Shown here one piece after another: positions 9,087 to 18,050 of a stretch of DNA of 64,000 nucleotides; position 1 is the first letter of the stretch, and the number at the start of each line of letters is the position of its first letter. The stretch is taken from NCBI RefSeq assembly GCF_001509585.1, contig NZ_LNCI01000013.1, positions 48,173-112,172 on the forward strand. Reading direction: 5' to 3'. The stretch comes from Tropicimonas marinistellae (GTDB taxonomy: Bacteria; Pseudomonadota; Alphaproteobacteria; Rhodobacterales; Rhodobacteraceae). A model generated the notes under the pieces. The model was not told the origin of the DNA and did no database searches. It worked only from the letters and a program-made list of their open reading frames with translations. The position numbers and the translations under genes are program-made.

Positions 9087-9162
9087 CCTATCCTCCTTGG
9101 ACGCAAAGCCGGCGGCCCGGCCGCGACTCCGTATGCCACATCTTTACCACCGAGGGGAATCC

Positions 9163-9191
9163 TTGACTAGTATGGAAGTATGGTGAAAATG
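9163..9191 (+). promoter_or_regulatory. Possible promoter of the GntR-TRAP operon
   Basis: TTGACT at 9163-9168 is followed after 16 nt by GAAAAT, a weak sigma70-like pair. It sits in the short uxuA/GntR divergent region beside a direct repeat of AGTATGG. If real, transcription would begin near 9197, which would exclude the upstream ATG at 9180 and support the GntR start at 9228. The assignment is by eye only. Confidence 0.3.
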
Positions 9192-9227
9192 GAGCGCGAC
9201 CGGATTCGCTCCGAGGGATGGGACACA

Positions 9228-9947
9228 ATGCAACTGGATCAGACGGCAGCGATCGGCCCGCAGTTGCATGCCCTGTTGCGAGATCGCGTGGTGCGGAACG
9301 ACCTGCAGCCGGGCACCCGTATCTCGGAATCCGAAATCGCGCGCGAGTATTCCATCAGCCGGCAGCCAGTGCGCGAGGCATTCATCAAGCTCGCCGAAGA
9401 AAACCTGATAGAAATCCGCCCGCAGCGGAGCACCATCGTCTGCAAGATCGACTGTGCCGCGGTGCTGGACATCCGTTTTGTCAGGGAGGCGATAGAAGCC
9501 GATATCGTGCGGCTGCTGGCGAAGGACCCCGACCAGCACCTCATCGCGAAATTGCGGTCCATCGTCTCCGAACAACGGGCAATTGCAACGCACTCCCCGG
9601 GCGATTTCATCGTCTCCGACGAAGCGTTCCACGAGGCGCTGGCAACGGGCGCCGGCAAAAGCTCGGTCTGGAAGATCGTCCTGAGCCTGAAATCGCAGAT
9701 GGACCGCGTGCGGTACCTGAGCTTCGAGATGTTCCCGCTGCAGCGGCTGATCGACCAGCACGTGACCATCATCGACGCGATCGAAGCGGGCGACGTATCG
9801 GCGGCGGACCACGCGATACGGCGCCATCTGAGGGAGGTGCTCAGCGATCTGCCCGAAATCATGAAAGCAAATCCGGAGGCGTTCACGACGCCCATGACGG
9901 ATCAACCCAAAGGCGAAACGAGTCACATCCAGAGGAGGACCCCATGA
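9228..9947 (+). CDS. GntR-family regulator (FadR/FCD type)
   Basis: A 239-residue regulator with an N-terminal GntR winged helix (LLRDRVVRNDLQPGTRISESEIAREYSISRQPVREAFIKLAEENLIEIRPQR) and a C-terminal all-helical FCD sensor with metal-site-type residues (DEAFHEAL, QHVTIIDAIEAGD, HLREVL). The start at 9228 has GAGGG 11 nt upstream; an in-frame ATG at 9180 is possible but would overlap a candidate promoter. Its stop overlaps the dctP start (ATGA), so regulator and transporter are coupled. It probably senses the sugar acid and controls this operon and divergent uxuA. Confidence 0.85.
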   Translation: MQLDQTAAIGPQLHALLRDRVVRNDLQPGTRISESEIAREYSISRQPVREAFIKLAEENLIEIRPQRSTIVCKIDCAAVLDIRFVREAIEADIVRLLAKDPDQHLIAKLRSIVSEQRAIATHSPGDFIVSDEAFHEALATGAGKSSVWKIVLSLKSQMDRVRYLSFEMFPLQRLIDQHVTIIDAIEAGDVSAADHAIRRHLREVLSDLPEIMKANPEAFTTPMTDQPKGETSHIQRRTP

Positions 9948-10921
9948 CTCTCAAGACCGCTTTCGGAAGCCTGCTGGTCGCCGGCCTGGCTTCTACCGTA
10001 GTGTCGGGCACGGCATTTGCCGCCGACATGACGCTGAAGCTTGGCCACCTGGCCAACGAGGAAAACCCCTGGCACCTGGCATCGGTGAAGTTCGGGGAAG
10101 AGCTGGCCGCCCTGACCGACGGCCGGATCGAGGTCGAGGTCTTCCCCAACGAATCCCTCGGCAAGGAAATCGACCTGATCAACGGCATGCAGCTCGGCAC
10201 CGTCGACATGACGATCACCGGCGAGAGCCTGCAGAACTGGGCGCCCATGGCCGCGCTTCTGGCCGTTCCCTACGCCTACAAGTCGCTCGATCACATGGAC
10301 GGGGTCGCCTCCGGCGAGATCGGCGACCAGATCGAGGCGCAGATCATCGAGAAGGCCCAGATCCGCCCGATCGCGTTTTTCGCCCGCGGTCCGCGCAACC
10401 TGACCTCGAATGAGCCCTTCGTTTCGCCGGACGACCTGAACGGCCTGAAGATGCGCGTGCCCAACGTGCCGCTCTTCGTCGACGTCTGGTCCTCGCTCGG
10501 TGCACAGCCGACCCCCATGGCCTTCTCCGAGGTCTTCACCTCGCTGCAGAACGGCACCATCGGCGCCCAGGAAAACCCGCTCGCGCTTATCCGCTCCGCG
10601 AACTTCAACGAAGTGCAGAGCCATGTGAACATGACCGAGCACGTGCGCTCCTGGATCTACCTGACCATTGCCGAGCAGACCTGGGCCAAGCTCTCCGAGG
10701 AAGATCAGGCTGCCGTCATGGAAGCCGCTGCGACCGCTCAGGCCTACGAGCGCGAATTGTTCCAGAAGAGCCTGGATGACGACCGCGCCTATCTCGAAGA
10801 GAAGGGCATGACCTTCGTCGAGGTCGACGGCGCCGCCTATGCCGCCAAGGCCAAGGACGCCGTGCTCGCCAACGTCAACGACGAGATCAAGCCGATCGTC
10901 GAAGGATTGTTTGACGAGTAA
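9944..10921 (+). CDS. dctP: TRAP transporter solute-binding protein (DctP family)
   Basis: A 325-residue periplasmic binding protein. The signal peptide is clear (MTLKTAFGSLLVAGLASTVVSGTAFAAD, cleavage after AFA near residue 26). Family signatures are LKLGHLANEENPWHLASVKFGEEL, LQLGTVDMTI-like segment GMQLGTVDMTITGES, and GLKMRVPNVPLFVDVWSSLGAQPTPMAFSEVFTSLQNGTIGAQENPL, which carries the conserved arginine that binds a carboxylate. AGAGGAGG precedes the ATG. The context (uxuA, idonate dehydrogenase) suggests a sugar acid such as hexuronate, idonate or gulonate as the ligand; that is inference. Confidence 0.9.
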   Translation: MTLKTAFGSLLVAGLASTVVSGTAFAADMTLKLGHLANEENPWHLASVKFGEELAALTDGRIEVEVFPNESLGKEIDLINGMQLGTVDMTITGESLQNWAPMAALLAVPYAYKSLDHMDGVASGEIGDQIEAQIIEKAQIRPIAFFARGPRNLTSNEPFVSPDDLNGLKMRVPNVPLFVDVWSSLGAQPTPMAFSEVFTSLQNGTIGAQENPLALIRSANFNEVQSHVNMTEHVRSWIYLTIAEQTWAKLSEEDQAAVMEAAATAQAYERELFQKSLDDDRAYLEEKGMTFVEVDGAAYAAKAKDAVLANVNDEIKPIVEGLFDE

Positions 10922-10941
10922 CCCCATCCACTCACGAACCC

Positions 10942-10970
10942 GGCCGGCGCCGCCCGTTGTGGCGCCGGCC
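10942..10970 (+). terminator. Perfect 10-bp hairpin between dctP and dctQ
   Basis: GGCCGGCGCC (10942-10951) pairs exactly with GGCGCCGGCC (10961-10970) around a 9-nt loop. There is no following T-run, so it is more likely a 3'-end stabiliser or attenuator than a full terminator. Such hairpins after a binding-protein gene commonly give more binding protein than permease. Confidence 0.6.
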
Positions 10971-10987
10971 CCAGGCAGGGGACATCC

Positions 10988-11494
10988 ATGCAAGCGCTGG
11001 CACGGCTGACGAACCTTCTTTCCGCAATCTGCAAGGTCGGTGTCGGCCTGTCGTTCGCCACCCTCATCGCCGTCGTCCTGATCCAGGTGGTCGGCCGCAC
11101 CGTCGGGTCCTCCCCGGTCTGGACCGAGGAATTGACGCGCTTCGCGCTTCTCTACCTCGCCGCATTCGGTGTCGGCCTCTCGTTCCGCAGCGGCGATCTG
11201 GTCAACGTCGACGTGATCTGCGAAAATCTGCCAGCGCCATTACCGTGGCTCCTGCGACTGATCTCGGCGTTCCTGACCGGTATCCTGGCACTCGTCCTGA
11301 TACCGCACGCCTGGAAATTCACGTCCATCGGCAAGATGCAAACTTCTCCGGCCCTCGGCCTGCGCATGGATGTGGTGCATTTCACCGTCACCCTCCTGCT
11401 TGCGATGCTCTTCGTCTTTGCCACCCTGCGCGTCATCAACATGCTGTCCGGCCGCAGTGACGGGCTGCCGCTGAAGGCCCGCGAAGAAAGCTGA
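10988..11494 (+). CDS. dctQ: TRAP transporter small permease (DctQ)
   Basis: A 168-residue membrane protein with four hydrophobic segments, the DctQ topology. Diagnostic is VVLIQVVGRTVGSSPVWTEELTRFALLYLAAFGVGLSFRSGDLVNVD, where the polar patch after TM2 is characteristic of the family. A ribosome site AGGGGA precedes the ATG. It lies between dctP and dctM in the usual order, 4 bp before dctM. Confidence 0.9.
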   Translation: MQALARLTNLLSAICKVGVGLSFATLIAVVLIQVVGRTVGSSPVWTEELTRFALLYLAAFGVGLSFRSGDLVNVDVICENLPAPLPWLLRLISAFLTGILALVLIPHAWKFTSIGKMQTSPALGLRMDVVHFTVTLLLAMLFVFATLRVINMLSGRSDGLPLKAREES

Positions 11495-11498
11495 ATCC

Positions 11499-12776
11499 AT
11501 GGAAGTCTATGTCCTTTTCGCGGTCTTCGTCGGTGGCCTGATCATCGGCGTGCCGGTCGCCGTGACGCTCGCGCTCTCCTCGCTCGTCTACCTGCTGCTG
11601 TCCGACATCCCGCTCGTCGTGATGCCGCAGAAGATCTACGCCGGGATGGATGTCTTCGTCCTGCTTTCGATCCCCGGCTTCATCCTCGCCGGCAACCTAA
11701 TGAACCGCGGCGGCATCACCAACCGCATCATCCGCTTCGCCAACGCGCTTGTCGGCTGGATCCGCGGCGGGCTGGGCCTGACCAATATCGCCGCCTCCAT
11801 GCTCTTCGGCGGCATCACCGGCACCGCCGTGGCCGATGCCGCCTCCATCGGCGGGGTGATGATCCCCGGCATGAAGAAGGCCGGCTACCCGGCCGATTTC
11901 TCCGCCGCCGTCACCGCCGCCTCCTCCACGGTCGGGCCGATCATCCCGCCCTCCGTGCCGATGATCATCGTCGGCGCGCTTTCCGGCATCTCCGTGGGCA
12001 AGATGTTCATGGCCGGCGCCGTGCCCGGCATCCTGATGGGCCTGGCGATGATGGTGACCTGCTACCTCATCTCGGTGCGCAAGAATTTCCCGCGCCAGTC
12101 CTGGCAGGGCTTCGGCGAGGTCGCCCGCGCCTTCGCCGCCGCTTTCTGGGCGCTCGCCATGACCGCACTCATTATCTACGGTCTTCTCAGCGGGCTCGCG
12201 ACGCCCACCGAAACCGCCGTCGTCGCGTCGCTCTACGCCTTCATCGTCGGCTGCTTCGTCTACCGCGAATTGCCCATTCGGGAATTGCCAAAGGTCCTCG
12301 TGGACAGCGCAATCTCTTCGGCCGCGATCCTCTCGCTGGTGGGCTTCGCCAACGTGTTCGGCTGGATTCTCGTCTCCGAGCGCATTCCGCAGGCCATTGC
12401 GGATGCCGTGTTGTCCTTTACCGACAACCGCATCCTCGTGATCCTCATCATCAACGTCCTGCTGCTTTTCGTCGGCATGTTCATGGAGACGATTGCCGCG
12501 CTGATCATCCTCTTCGTGCCGCTCCTGTCGCTGGCGCAGGCCGTTGGCATCGAACCGCTGCACTTCGCCACCTTCGCGGTGCTGAACCTGATGATCGGCC
12601 TCACCACGCCGCCCGTCGGCGTTTGCCTCTTCGTCTGCGCCGGTATCGCGAAACTTCAGCTCACGCCGGTCGTGCGCGCGATTGCCCCCTTCCTCCTGAC
12701 GAACATCCTCGTGCTTTTGGCCGTGTCCTTCTGGTCGCCGCTCGCCACGTGGTTGCCGTCCCTGCTCATGCCCTAG
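11499..12776 (+). CDS. dctM: TRAP transporter large permease (DctM)
   Basis: A 425-residue permease, the family's normal length, with about 12 membrane segments. Typical signatures are IPGFILAGNLMNRGGIT, GGLGLTNIAASMLFGGITGTAVADAASIGGVMIPGMKKAGYPADFSAAVTAASSTVGPIIPPSVPMIIVG, and FVGMFMETIAALIILFVPLL near the C-terminus. It drives sodium-coupled import of the DctP-bound solute. It is followed by the dehydrogenase gene after 9 bp, so the enzyme is in the same operon. Confidence 0.92.
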   Translation: MEVYVLFAVFVGGLIIGVPVAVTLALSSLVYLLLSDIPLVVMPQKIYAGMDVFVLLSIPGFILAGNLMNRGGITNRIIRFANALVGWIRGGLGLTNIAASMLFGGITGTAVADAASIGGVMIPGMKKAGYPADFSAAVTAASSTVGPIIPPSVPMIIVGALSGISVGKMFMAGAVPGILMGLAMMVTCYLISVRKNFPRQSWQGFGEVARAFAAAFWALAMTALIIYGLLSGLATPTETAVVASLYAFIVGCFVYRELPIRELPKVLVDSAISSAAILSLVGFANVFGWILVSERIPQAIADAVLSFTDNRILVILIINVLLLFVGMFMETIAALIILFVPLLSLAQAVGIEPLHFATFAVLNLMIGLTTPPVGVCLFVCAGIAKLQLTPVVRAIAPFLLTNILVLLAVSFWSPLATWLPSLLMP

Positions 12777-12785
12777 GAGCCCGCC

Positions 12786-13826
12786 ATGGATACACGTGTC
12801 TGCCGCCTGTACGGAGAACGCGACATACATGTCGAAACGCAACCCGTGGACGCGCCCGAGGCCGGATACGTCCTCGTCGCGATCGGGGCGGGGGGGATCT
12901 GCGGCTCCGATCTCCACTATTACCAGGACGGCGGGTTCGGCCCGATCCGGGTACGCGAGCCGATCATCCTCGGCCACGAAGCGGCCGGCACCATCATCGA
13001 GGTCGGGCCGGGTGTCCCCGGGCTTGGCACGGGCGACCGCGTGGCGATCAATCCCAGCCACCCCTGCGGCGCGTGCAAGTATTGCGCCGAAGGCCTCTTC
13101 AACCATTGCCTGAACATGCGCTTTCTCGGCTCCGCCATGCGGATGCCGCATGAAAACGGCTTGTTCCGGGACCGCGTGGCGGTGAAGGCAGAGCAATGTT
13201 TCAAGGTCGCCGACACCGTGTCGATTGGCGAAGCGGCCTGCTCCGAACCGCTGTCGGTCTGCGTTCACGCGCGCTCCCTCGCGGGCGACCTCTCCGGCAA
13301 GAAGGTCCTGGTGACCGGATCGGGGCCCATCGGGGCGCTGTGCGTGGCGCTCGCGGCCGAAGGCGGCGCCACCGAGATCGTGGCCACCGACCTTCAGGAC
13401 GCCCCGCTTACCGTCGCCGGGCAGATGGGCGCCACGCGCACCATCAATGTCGCCCGCGACAGCGATAGCCTCGCCGCCTATGGCGCCGAGAAAGGCCACT
13501 TCGACGTCTGCTTCGAATGCACGGCGGCCGAGCCGGCAATCCGCTCGGCCATCGACACGCTCCGGCCTCAGGCGACGCTGGTGCAGGTGGGCGTGGCAGG
13601 CGATGTCACGGTGCCGCTCAACTACATCGTCAGCAAGGAGATCGTGCTGAAGGGCACGCATCGCTTCCATCCGGAATTCGGACAGGCGGTGGAACTGATC
13701 AACACGGGCGCGGTGAACGTGCGCCCGATCATCACCCAGACCTTCGATCTGACCGACGCCCGGGACGCGTTCGAAATCGCCGGCGACCGCAGCGCAGCGG
13801 TCAAGGTGCAACTCAGCTTCGCCTAG
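12786..13826 (+). CDS. idnD: L-idonate 5-dehydrogenase-like zinc alcohol dehydrogenase
   Basis: A 346-residue medium-chain dehydrogenase/reductase. The catalytic zinc site is C39 (GGICGSDLHYY) with H64 and E65 (LGHEAAG); the structural zinc site is the four cysteines C94, C97, C100 and C108. The Rossmann loop is VTGSGPIGALC. The segment KGTHRFHPEFGQAVELIN is what I associate with L-idonate 5-dehydrogenase (L-idonate to 5-ketogluconate); L-gulonate 5-dehydrogenase is a close alternative that would feed mannonate formation and so UxuA. Being last in the TRAP operon, it probably acts directly on the imported solute. Confidence 0.75.
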   Translation: MDTRVCRLYGERDIHVETQPVDAPEAGYVLVAIGAGGICGSDLHYYQDGGFGPIRVREPIILGHEAAGTIIEVGPGVPGLGTGDRVAINPSHPCGACKYCAEGLFNHCLNMRFLGSAMRMPHENGLFRDRVAVKAEQCFKVADTVSIGEAACSEPLSVCVHARSLAGDLSGKKVLVTGSGPIGALCVALAAEGGATEIVATDLQDAPLTVAGQMGATRTINVARDSDSLAAYGAEKGHFDVCFECTAAEPAIRSAIDTLRPQATLVQVGVAGDVTVPLNYIVSKEIVLKGTHRFHPEFGQAVELINTGAVNVRPIITQTFDLTDARDAFEIAGDRSAAVKVQLSFA

Positions 13827-14020
13827 GCGACGCGCGCACCAGCCACGCGTTCTTGCCACAAGCGGGCGGGTTTGGCACAAGTGTTGCCTGATGTCGTTGA
13901 GGAAACCGATGTTTCGTACCGCGCCCCTGCGCGGCGCTCGGTGGTGCGCCGGCACCGCGCCGCGCGTCCCGCACGCGTATCGCCCGTGCCGGCATGCTCC
14001 GGAAGGACGGGGAGGCGCTA

Positions 14021-14404
14021 ATGCGCGTTGATATTCCCGTCTCCTTCGGCGAGCTGATCGACAAGATCACCATTCTCGAAATCAAGTGCAGGCAGATCGA
14101 GGATACGGCCAAACGCGCGCTCGCGGAGGCCGAACTGGCGGAGCTGCGCGCGATCCTCGACGCCCTGCCCCGGCCCGAGGGGTACGCCGCGCTCAAGCAG
14201 GACCTGTTCGACGCGAACATGGCGCTCTGGGTGGCCGAGGACCGGATTCGTGCCTGCGACGCGGCCGGGGAGTTCGGCCCGGAATTCATCGCGCTCGCCC
14301 AATCCATCTACCGCCAGAACGACCGGCGTTTCAGGATCAAGACCCGCCTCAGCCAGGCCGCGGGATCGGTGATCCGCGAAGTGAAGTCCCACGTCCCAAC
14401 CTAG
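14021..14404 (+). CDS. DUF6165-type small protein
   Basis: A 127-residue soluble, helix-rich protein. The N-terminus MRVDIPVSFGELIDKITILEIKCRQIED and the later FDANMALWVAEDRIRACDAAGEFGPEFIALAQSIYRQNDRRFRIK fit the uncharacterised DUF6165 family as I recall it, sometimes found with polysaccharide or glycosyl genes. GGAGG lies 6 nt before this ATG, so it is preferred to an upstream in-frame ATG at 13994. The gene stands alone: idnD ends about 190 bp before it on the same strand and hisG converges on it. No function can be assigned. Confidence 0.7.
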   Translation: MRVDIPVSFGELIDKITILEIKCRQIEDTAKRALAEAELAELRAILDALPRPEGYAALKQDLFDANMALWVAEDRIRACDAAGEFGPEFIALAQSIYRQNDRRFRIKTRLSQAAGSVIREVKSHVPT

Positions 14405-14460
14405 CGCGTTTCGCGCCCCCCGAACCGCGCGCACCGGCCGCCGGTCCCGCGAGATCCGCG

Positions 14461-15159
14461 TCACATCTTCGCCGCCAGGCGCTCCTGTATCGCGTCCAGC
14501 GCAGCGCGGGTCTGCCTCGTCCACGGGGCCGACTTGGAGCGGAACAGCGTCGCCTGGCTCCGGTGGATCAACCCGTCCGACAGCAGCTTCAGGTGATTGG
14601 CCCGCAATGTCTCGCCGGTCGAGGTGATATCGGCCACGGCCTCCGCCGTCAGGTTCTTCACCGTGCCCTCGGTCGCGCCCTGGCTGTCCACCAGCTGATA
14701 ATCGGCCACGCCCGCCGCCTGCAGGAACTCCCGCACAAGCCGGTGATACTTCGTGGCGATCCTCAGGCGATGCCCATGCGCCGCCCGGAACGCCGCCGCC
14801 GCGGCGTCCAGATCCTCCAGCCGGTCCACATCGACCCAGCATTTCGGCACGGCAATGATCAGGTCGGCCTGGCCGAACCCCATGCGGGCCAGCTCCTCGA
14901 CCCGGTCCGTCCAGCTCGGAATACGCTCGCGGACGAGGTCGGAGCCGGTCACGCCCAGGTGGATCCGGCCAGCGTTCAGCTCCCGTGGGATCTCTCCGGC
15001 CGACAACAGCACCAGATCGACACCGTCGATCCCGCCGACCGACCCGGCATATTCCCGTTCCGACCCGCTCCGCCGGACGTCCATGCCGCGCGCGCCGAAC
15101 CAGTCGAAAGTCTTTTCCATCAACCGGCCCTTCGAGGGCACCCCGAGCTTGAGCGTCAT
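14461..15159 (-). CDS. hisG: ATP phosphoribosyltransferase, short form
   Basis: A 232-residue catalytic subunit for the first step of histidine synthesis (ATP plus PRPP to phosphoribosyl-ATP). Its length is that of the short HisG, which lacks the C-terminal regulatory domain and needs HisZ, encoded just upstream with a 4-bp overlap. Key segments are LKLGVPSKGRLMEKTFDWF, LGVTGSDLVRE, and ATKYHRLVREFL with the PRPP loop SQGATEGTVKNLTAEAVADI. The pathway lacks other members in this window. Confidence 0.93.
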   Translation of the reverse strand: MTLKLGVPSKGRLMEKTFDWFGARGMDVRRSGSEREYAGSVGGIDGVDLVLLSAGEIPRELNAGRIHLGVTGSDLVRERIPSWTDRVEELARMGFGQADLIIAVPKCWVDVDRLEDLDAAAAAFRAAHGHRLRIATKYHRLVREFLQAAGVADYQLVDSQGATEGTVKNLTAEAVADITSTGETLRANHLKLLSDGLIHRSQATLFRSKSAPWTRQTRAALDAIQERLAAKM

Positions 15160-16271
15160 GCCGCGCCTCCCGTTGCAAGCTCCAGTACCAGGCCGGGGCG
15201 GATCATGCCGCCAACCGCCGGCATTTCGCGGCCCTGCCCCAGAACGCGCGTCAGGGCATCGTAGCGCCCGCCCGAGGCCACGGGGGGCAAATGCGGCTGG
15301 CCGCCGGCATAGAAGCCAAACACGAACCCGTCGTAATATTCCATCGTGGTCCGGCCGTAGCTCGCCTCGAACTCCAGCGCTTCCAGGTCGACGCCATGGG
15401 CACGCATCACGTCCAGCCGCCGCTCCAACCGATCGAGGGCCGGGTCGAGGGCAGGCATGTCGACGGCAATGTCGCGCAGGCGCGCGAGCGCGTTGACCGG
15501 CGCCGCCCGGATCGCCAGCAGGTCGTCGATCAGCGTCACCTGCGCCGCCGGGATCGGCGGTTCCGCCGCATCCGCCGCCAGCCGCGCCAGACGCGCGGCG
15601 ATTTCCTCCGGCGCCCGCAAGCCGATCTGCGGCCCGGTGGCCGCCATGATCTCCGCCGCCGGTTCAACCGCCAGCCGCTTCAGCAGCGCGGCGCGCGCGG
15701 GCGGCACGGGAACGCGCCCGCTGTACCGGTCCAGCAGGGCGCGGAACCTCTGCGGGCGCCACGCATGACGCAGCAGCGCCGCCTTGCGCGGGGCACTTGC
15801 CTCCAGCCCCGAGATCGCCGCGGTCAGCAGGCCGATATCCCCCATCGCCGCCCGCAACCCCAGCGGCGCAAGGGCGCTCGCGAAGCGCACGAAAACCTCC
15901 GCCTCGGCCTCTTCCGGGTCGGCGGCGTCGAAAATCTCCAGACCCGCCTGGAAATACTCGTTGGCCCGCCCCGGCTCCGCCACCTCCTGCCGGCGGAACA
16001 CCTCGCCGGCATAGGTGTAGCGTGCCGCACCTTGCCCCGCGGCCATGTGCATCTGCACCACCGGAACCGTGAAGTCGGGCCGCAGCATCTGCTCGCCCTG
16101 CAGCGGGTCGGCGGTCACGTAGGCGCGCGCCCGGATATCCTCGCCATAGAGGTCGAGCAGCGTATCCGCGGGTTGCAGGATGTCGGGGTCGACCGCCGTC
16201 GCGCCCGCCTCAAGGAAAAGCCCCTGCAACCGCCCCGCTTCGGCGCGGACCTGATCCTTCGTCGGCATCAT
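15156..16271 (-). CDS. hisZ: ATP phosphoribosyltransferase regulatory subunit
   Basis: A 371-residue class II aminoacyl-tRNA synthetase-like protein without the anticodon-binding domain, as expected for HisZ. Visible are the motif-2-like MLRPDFTVPVVQMHMA, YAGEVFRRQ, and the C-terminal motif SGGRYDALTRVLG. It assembles with short HisG into the hetero-octamer that carries histidine feedback control. The gene lies only 3 bp after hisS and overlaps hisG by 4 bp, so hisS-hisZ-hisG is one operon. The histidyl-tRNA synthetase-like fold next to hisS fits an old duplication. Confidence 0.93.
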   Translation of the reverse strand: MMPTKDQVRAEAGRLQGLFLEAGATAVDPDILQPADTLLDLYGEDIRARAYVTADPLQGEQMLRPDFTVPVVQMHMAAGQGAARYTYAGEVFRRQEVAEPGRANEYFQAGLEIFDAADPEEAEAEVFVRFASALAPLGLRAAMGDIGLLTAAISGLEASAPRKAALLRHAWRPQRFRALLDRYSGRVPVPPARAALLKRLAVEPAAEIMAATGPQIGLRAPEEIAARLARLAADAAEPPIPAAQVTLIDDLLAIRAAPVNALARLRDIAVDMPALDPALDRLERRLDVMRAHGVDLEALEFEASYGRTTMEYYDGFVFGFYAGGQPHLPPVASGGRYDALTRVLGQGREMPAVGGMIRPGLVLELATGGAA

Positions 16272-16274
16272 CGC

Positions 16275-17753
16275 TCACGCCTCCGCGCCGAGGATCTTCG
16301 CGATCTCCGACACCAGATCGGCCCGCGCAACCTCGCGTTGCGCCGGCTGGCTCTTCCATTCCTCAAGGCTCGCGCTCTCGGCGATCTTCGCACCCAGCAC
16401 AAGGTCCTTGATCTGCACGACGTCGCGCGCCGCCTCGTCCTCGCCCTGGATCACCGCGACCGGCGATTGACGCTTGTCCGCGTATTTGAGCTGGTTGCCG
16501 AAATTCTTCGGATTGCCGAGATAGACCTCCGCCCGAATCCCCGCCTGCCGCAGCTCGCCAACCATGCCCTGATAGTCGGCCATGCGGTTGCGATCCATGA
16601 CCGTCACGATCACCGGGCCTTGCGACACGCCGTCCATCCGGCCCTTCGCGCGCAGCGCGGCAAGCAGCCGGTCCACCCCGATGGAAACGCCGGTGGCCGG
16701 AACGGCCTGCCCGGTGAACCGCTTCACGAGGTCGTCATACCGCCCGCCGCCCGCGACCGAGCCGAACTGCCGTGGCCGGCCCTTCTCGTCGGTGATCTCG
16801 AAGGTCAGCTCCGCCTCGAAAACCGGGCCGGTGTAGTAGCCCAGGCCCCGGACGACGGAGGGGTCGATCTCCGTCCGGTCGGCGCCATACCCCTGCGCTG
16901 CCAGCAACGCGCCGATCTGTTCCAGCTCGTCGACACCGGCCGTTCCGGTTGCCGATCCGGCCACGACCTCGCGCAATGCGCGTATCGTGGCGCCGGCATC
17001 CGCGCCCTTCGCCTGCATGAAGGCCAGAACCGTGTCCGCAACATCGTTGCTTAGCCCGACACCGTCGATGAAGGCGCCGCTCTGGTCCTTGCGGCCGGTT
17101 GTCAGCAACTCCCGCACACCGCCGGGGCCGACCTTGTCGAACTTGTCGATCGTGCGCAGCACGGCGTCGGCCGTCTCGGGGGCCTCCGCGGGGCTCACGC
17201 CCACGGCCTCCAGAACCCCGTTCAGCACCTTGCGGTTGTTGATCCGCACGAGGTAGTCTCCGCGCGGGATGCCAACGGCTTCCAGCGTGTCGCTCAGCAT
17301 GGCGCAGATCTCGGCATCGGCGGCCACGCTCGGCGCGCCCACCGTGTCCGCATCGCATTGGTAGAATTGCCGGAACCGCCCCGGCCCCGGCTTCTCGTTG
17401 CGCCAGACCGGCCCCATGGCATAGCGCCGGTAGGGGTTGGGCAGGTCGTTGCGGAACTGCGCGGCCACCCGCGCCAGCGGCGCGGTCAGGTCGTAGCGCA
17501 GCGCCAGCCAGTCGCCCTCCTCCTCCCAGGCGAACACACCGTCGTTCGGCCGGTCCACGTCGGGCAGGAACTTGCCGAGCGCCTCCACCGTCTCCACGGC
17601 GGCCGTTTCCAGCGGGTCGAACCCGTACCGGTGGTAGACCTCCGCGATCTGCCGCAGCATATGGTTGCGCTCGGACACTTCGGCGCCAAAATAGTCGCGG
17701 AACCCCTTGGGCGTGATTGCCTTGGGGCGACGGGGCTTCTTGTCCTTGGCCAT
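16275..17753 (-). CDS. hisS: Histidyl-tRNA synthetase
   Basis: A 492-residue class II synthetase. Present are the N-terminal [32 protein letters not shown], motif 2 ([32 protein letters not shown]), the histidine-specific signature [14 protein letters not shown], motif 3 ([13 protein letters not shown]) and a C-terminal anticodon-binding domain ([17 protein letters not shown]). It charges tRNA-His. First gene of the hisS-hisZ-hisG operon, divergent from slyX with 84 bp between. Confidence 0.95.
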   Translation of the reverse strand: MAKDKKPRRPKAITPKGFRDYFGAEVSERNHMLRQIAEVYHRYGFDPLETAAVETVEALGKFLPDVDRPNDGVFAWEEEGDWLALRYDLTAPLARVAAQFRNDLPNPYRRYAMGPVWRNEKPGPGRFRQFYQCDADTVGAPSVAADAEICAMLSDTLEAVGIPRGDYLVRINNRKVLNGVLEAVGVSPAEAPETADAVLRTIDKFDKVGPGGVRELLTTGRKDQSGAFIDGVGLSNDVADTVLAFMQAKGADAGATIRALREVVAGSATGTAGVDELEQIGALLAAQGYGADRTEIDPSVVRGLGYYTGPVFEAELTFEITDEKGRPRQFGSVAGGGRYDDLVKRFTGQAVPATGVSIGVDRLLAALRAKGRMDGVSQGPVIVTVMDRNRMADYQGMVGELRQAGIRAEVYLGNPKNFGNQLKYADKRQSPVAVIQGEDEAARDVVQIKDLVLGAKIAESASLEEWKSQPAQREVARADLVSEIAKILGAEA

Positions 17754-17837
17754 ATGGGCGATCCTCGGGTCGTCTCGTCGCGGCAGCGTCTAGCCCAAGG
17801 GAGGCAAGCCCGCAAGGAGCCCGGAGAAAACGCCGCA

Positions 17838-18050
17838 ATGGAAAGGGACACGCAGGTGAGCAGCGAGCGCATCGAGGAAGAACTGGCACATCTGCGACGG
17901 GTGACCGAAGAATTGTCGGAGGTCGTGGCCCGCCAGCAGGGAGAGATCGACAGGCTCACGCGCCGGGTGCGATTGCTCATGGAGCGCGCCGCCGAGCAGG
18001 AAGCCGACGGCGGCGTCATTCTGGGCGACGAGCGGCCGCCCCACTATTGA
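17838..18050 (+). CDS. slyX: SlyX family protein
   Basis: A 70-residue acidic coiled-coil protein (IEEELAHLRRVTEELSEVVARQQGEIDRLTRRVRLLMERAAE), ending in the motif ERPPHY that is characteristic of SlyX. Function is unclear; it occurs widely as a small cytoplasmic protein. The start is either the ATG at 17838 or a GTG at 17856. Its 3' end overlaps the convergent acetyltransferase gene by 35 bp. Confidence 0.85.
   Translation: MERDTQVSSERIEEELAHLRRVTEELSEVVARQQGEIDRLTRRVRLLMERAAEQEADGGVILGDERPPHY

Noticed and set aside
11697..13955. A 752-residue open frame opposite dctM and idnD
   Set aside because: Rich in His, Arg, Asp and Gly with no domain; the two plus-strand genes are clear family members.
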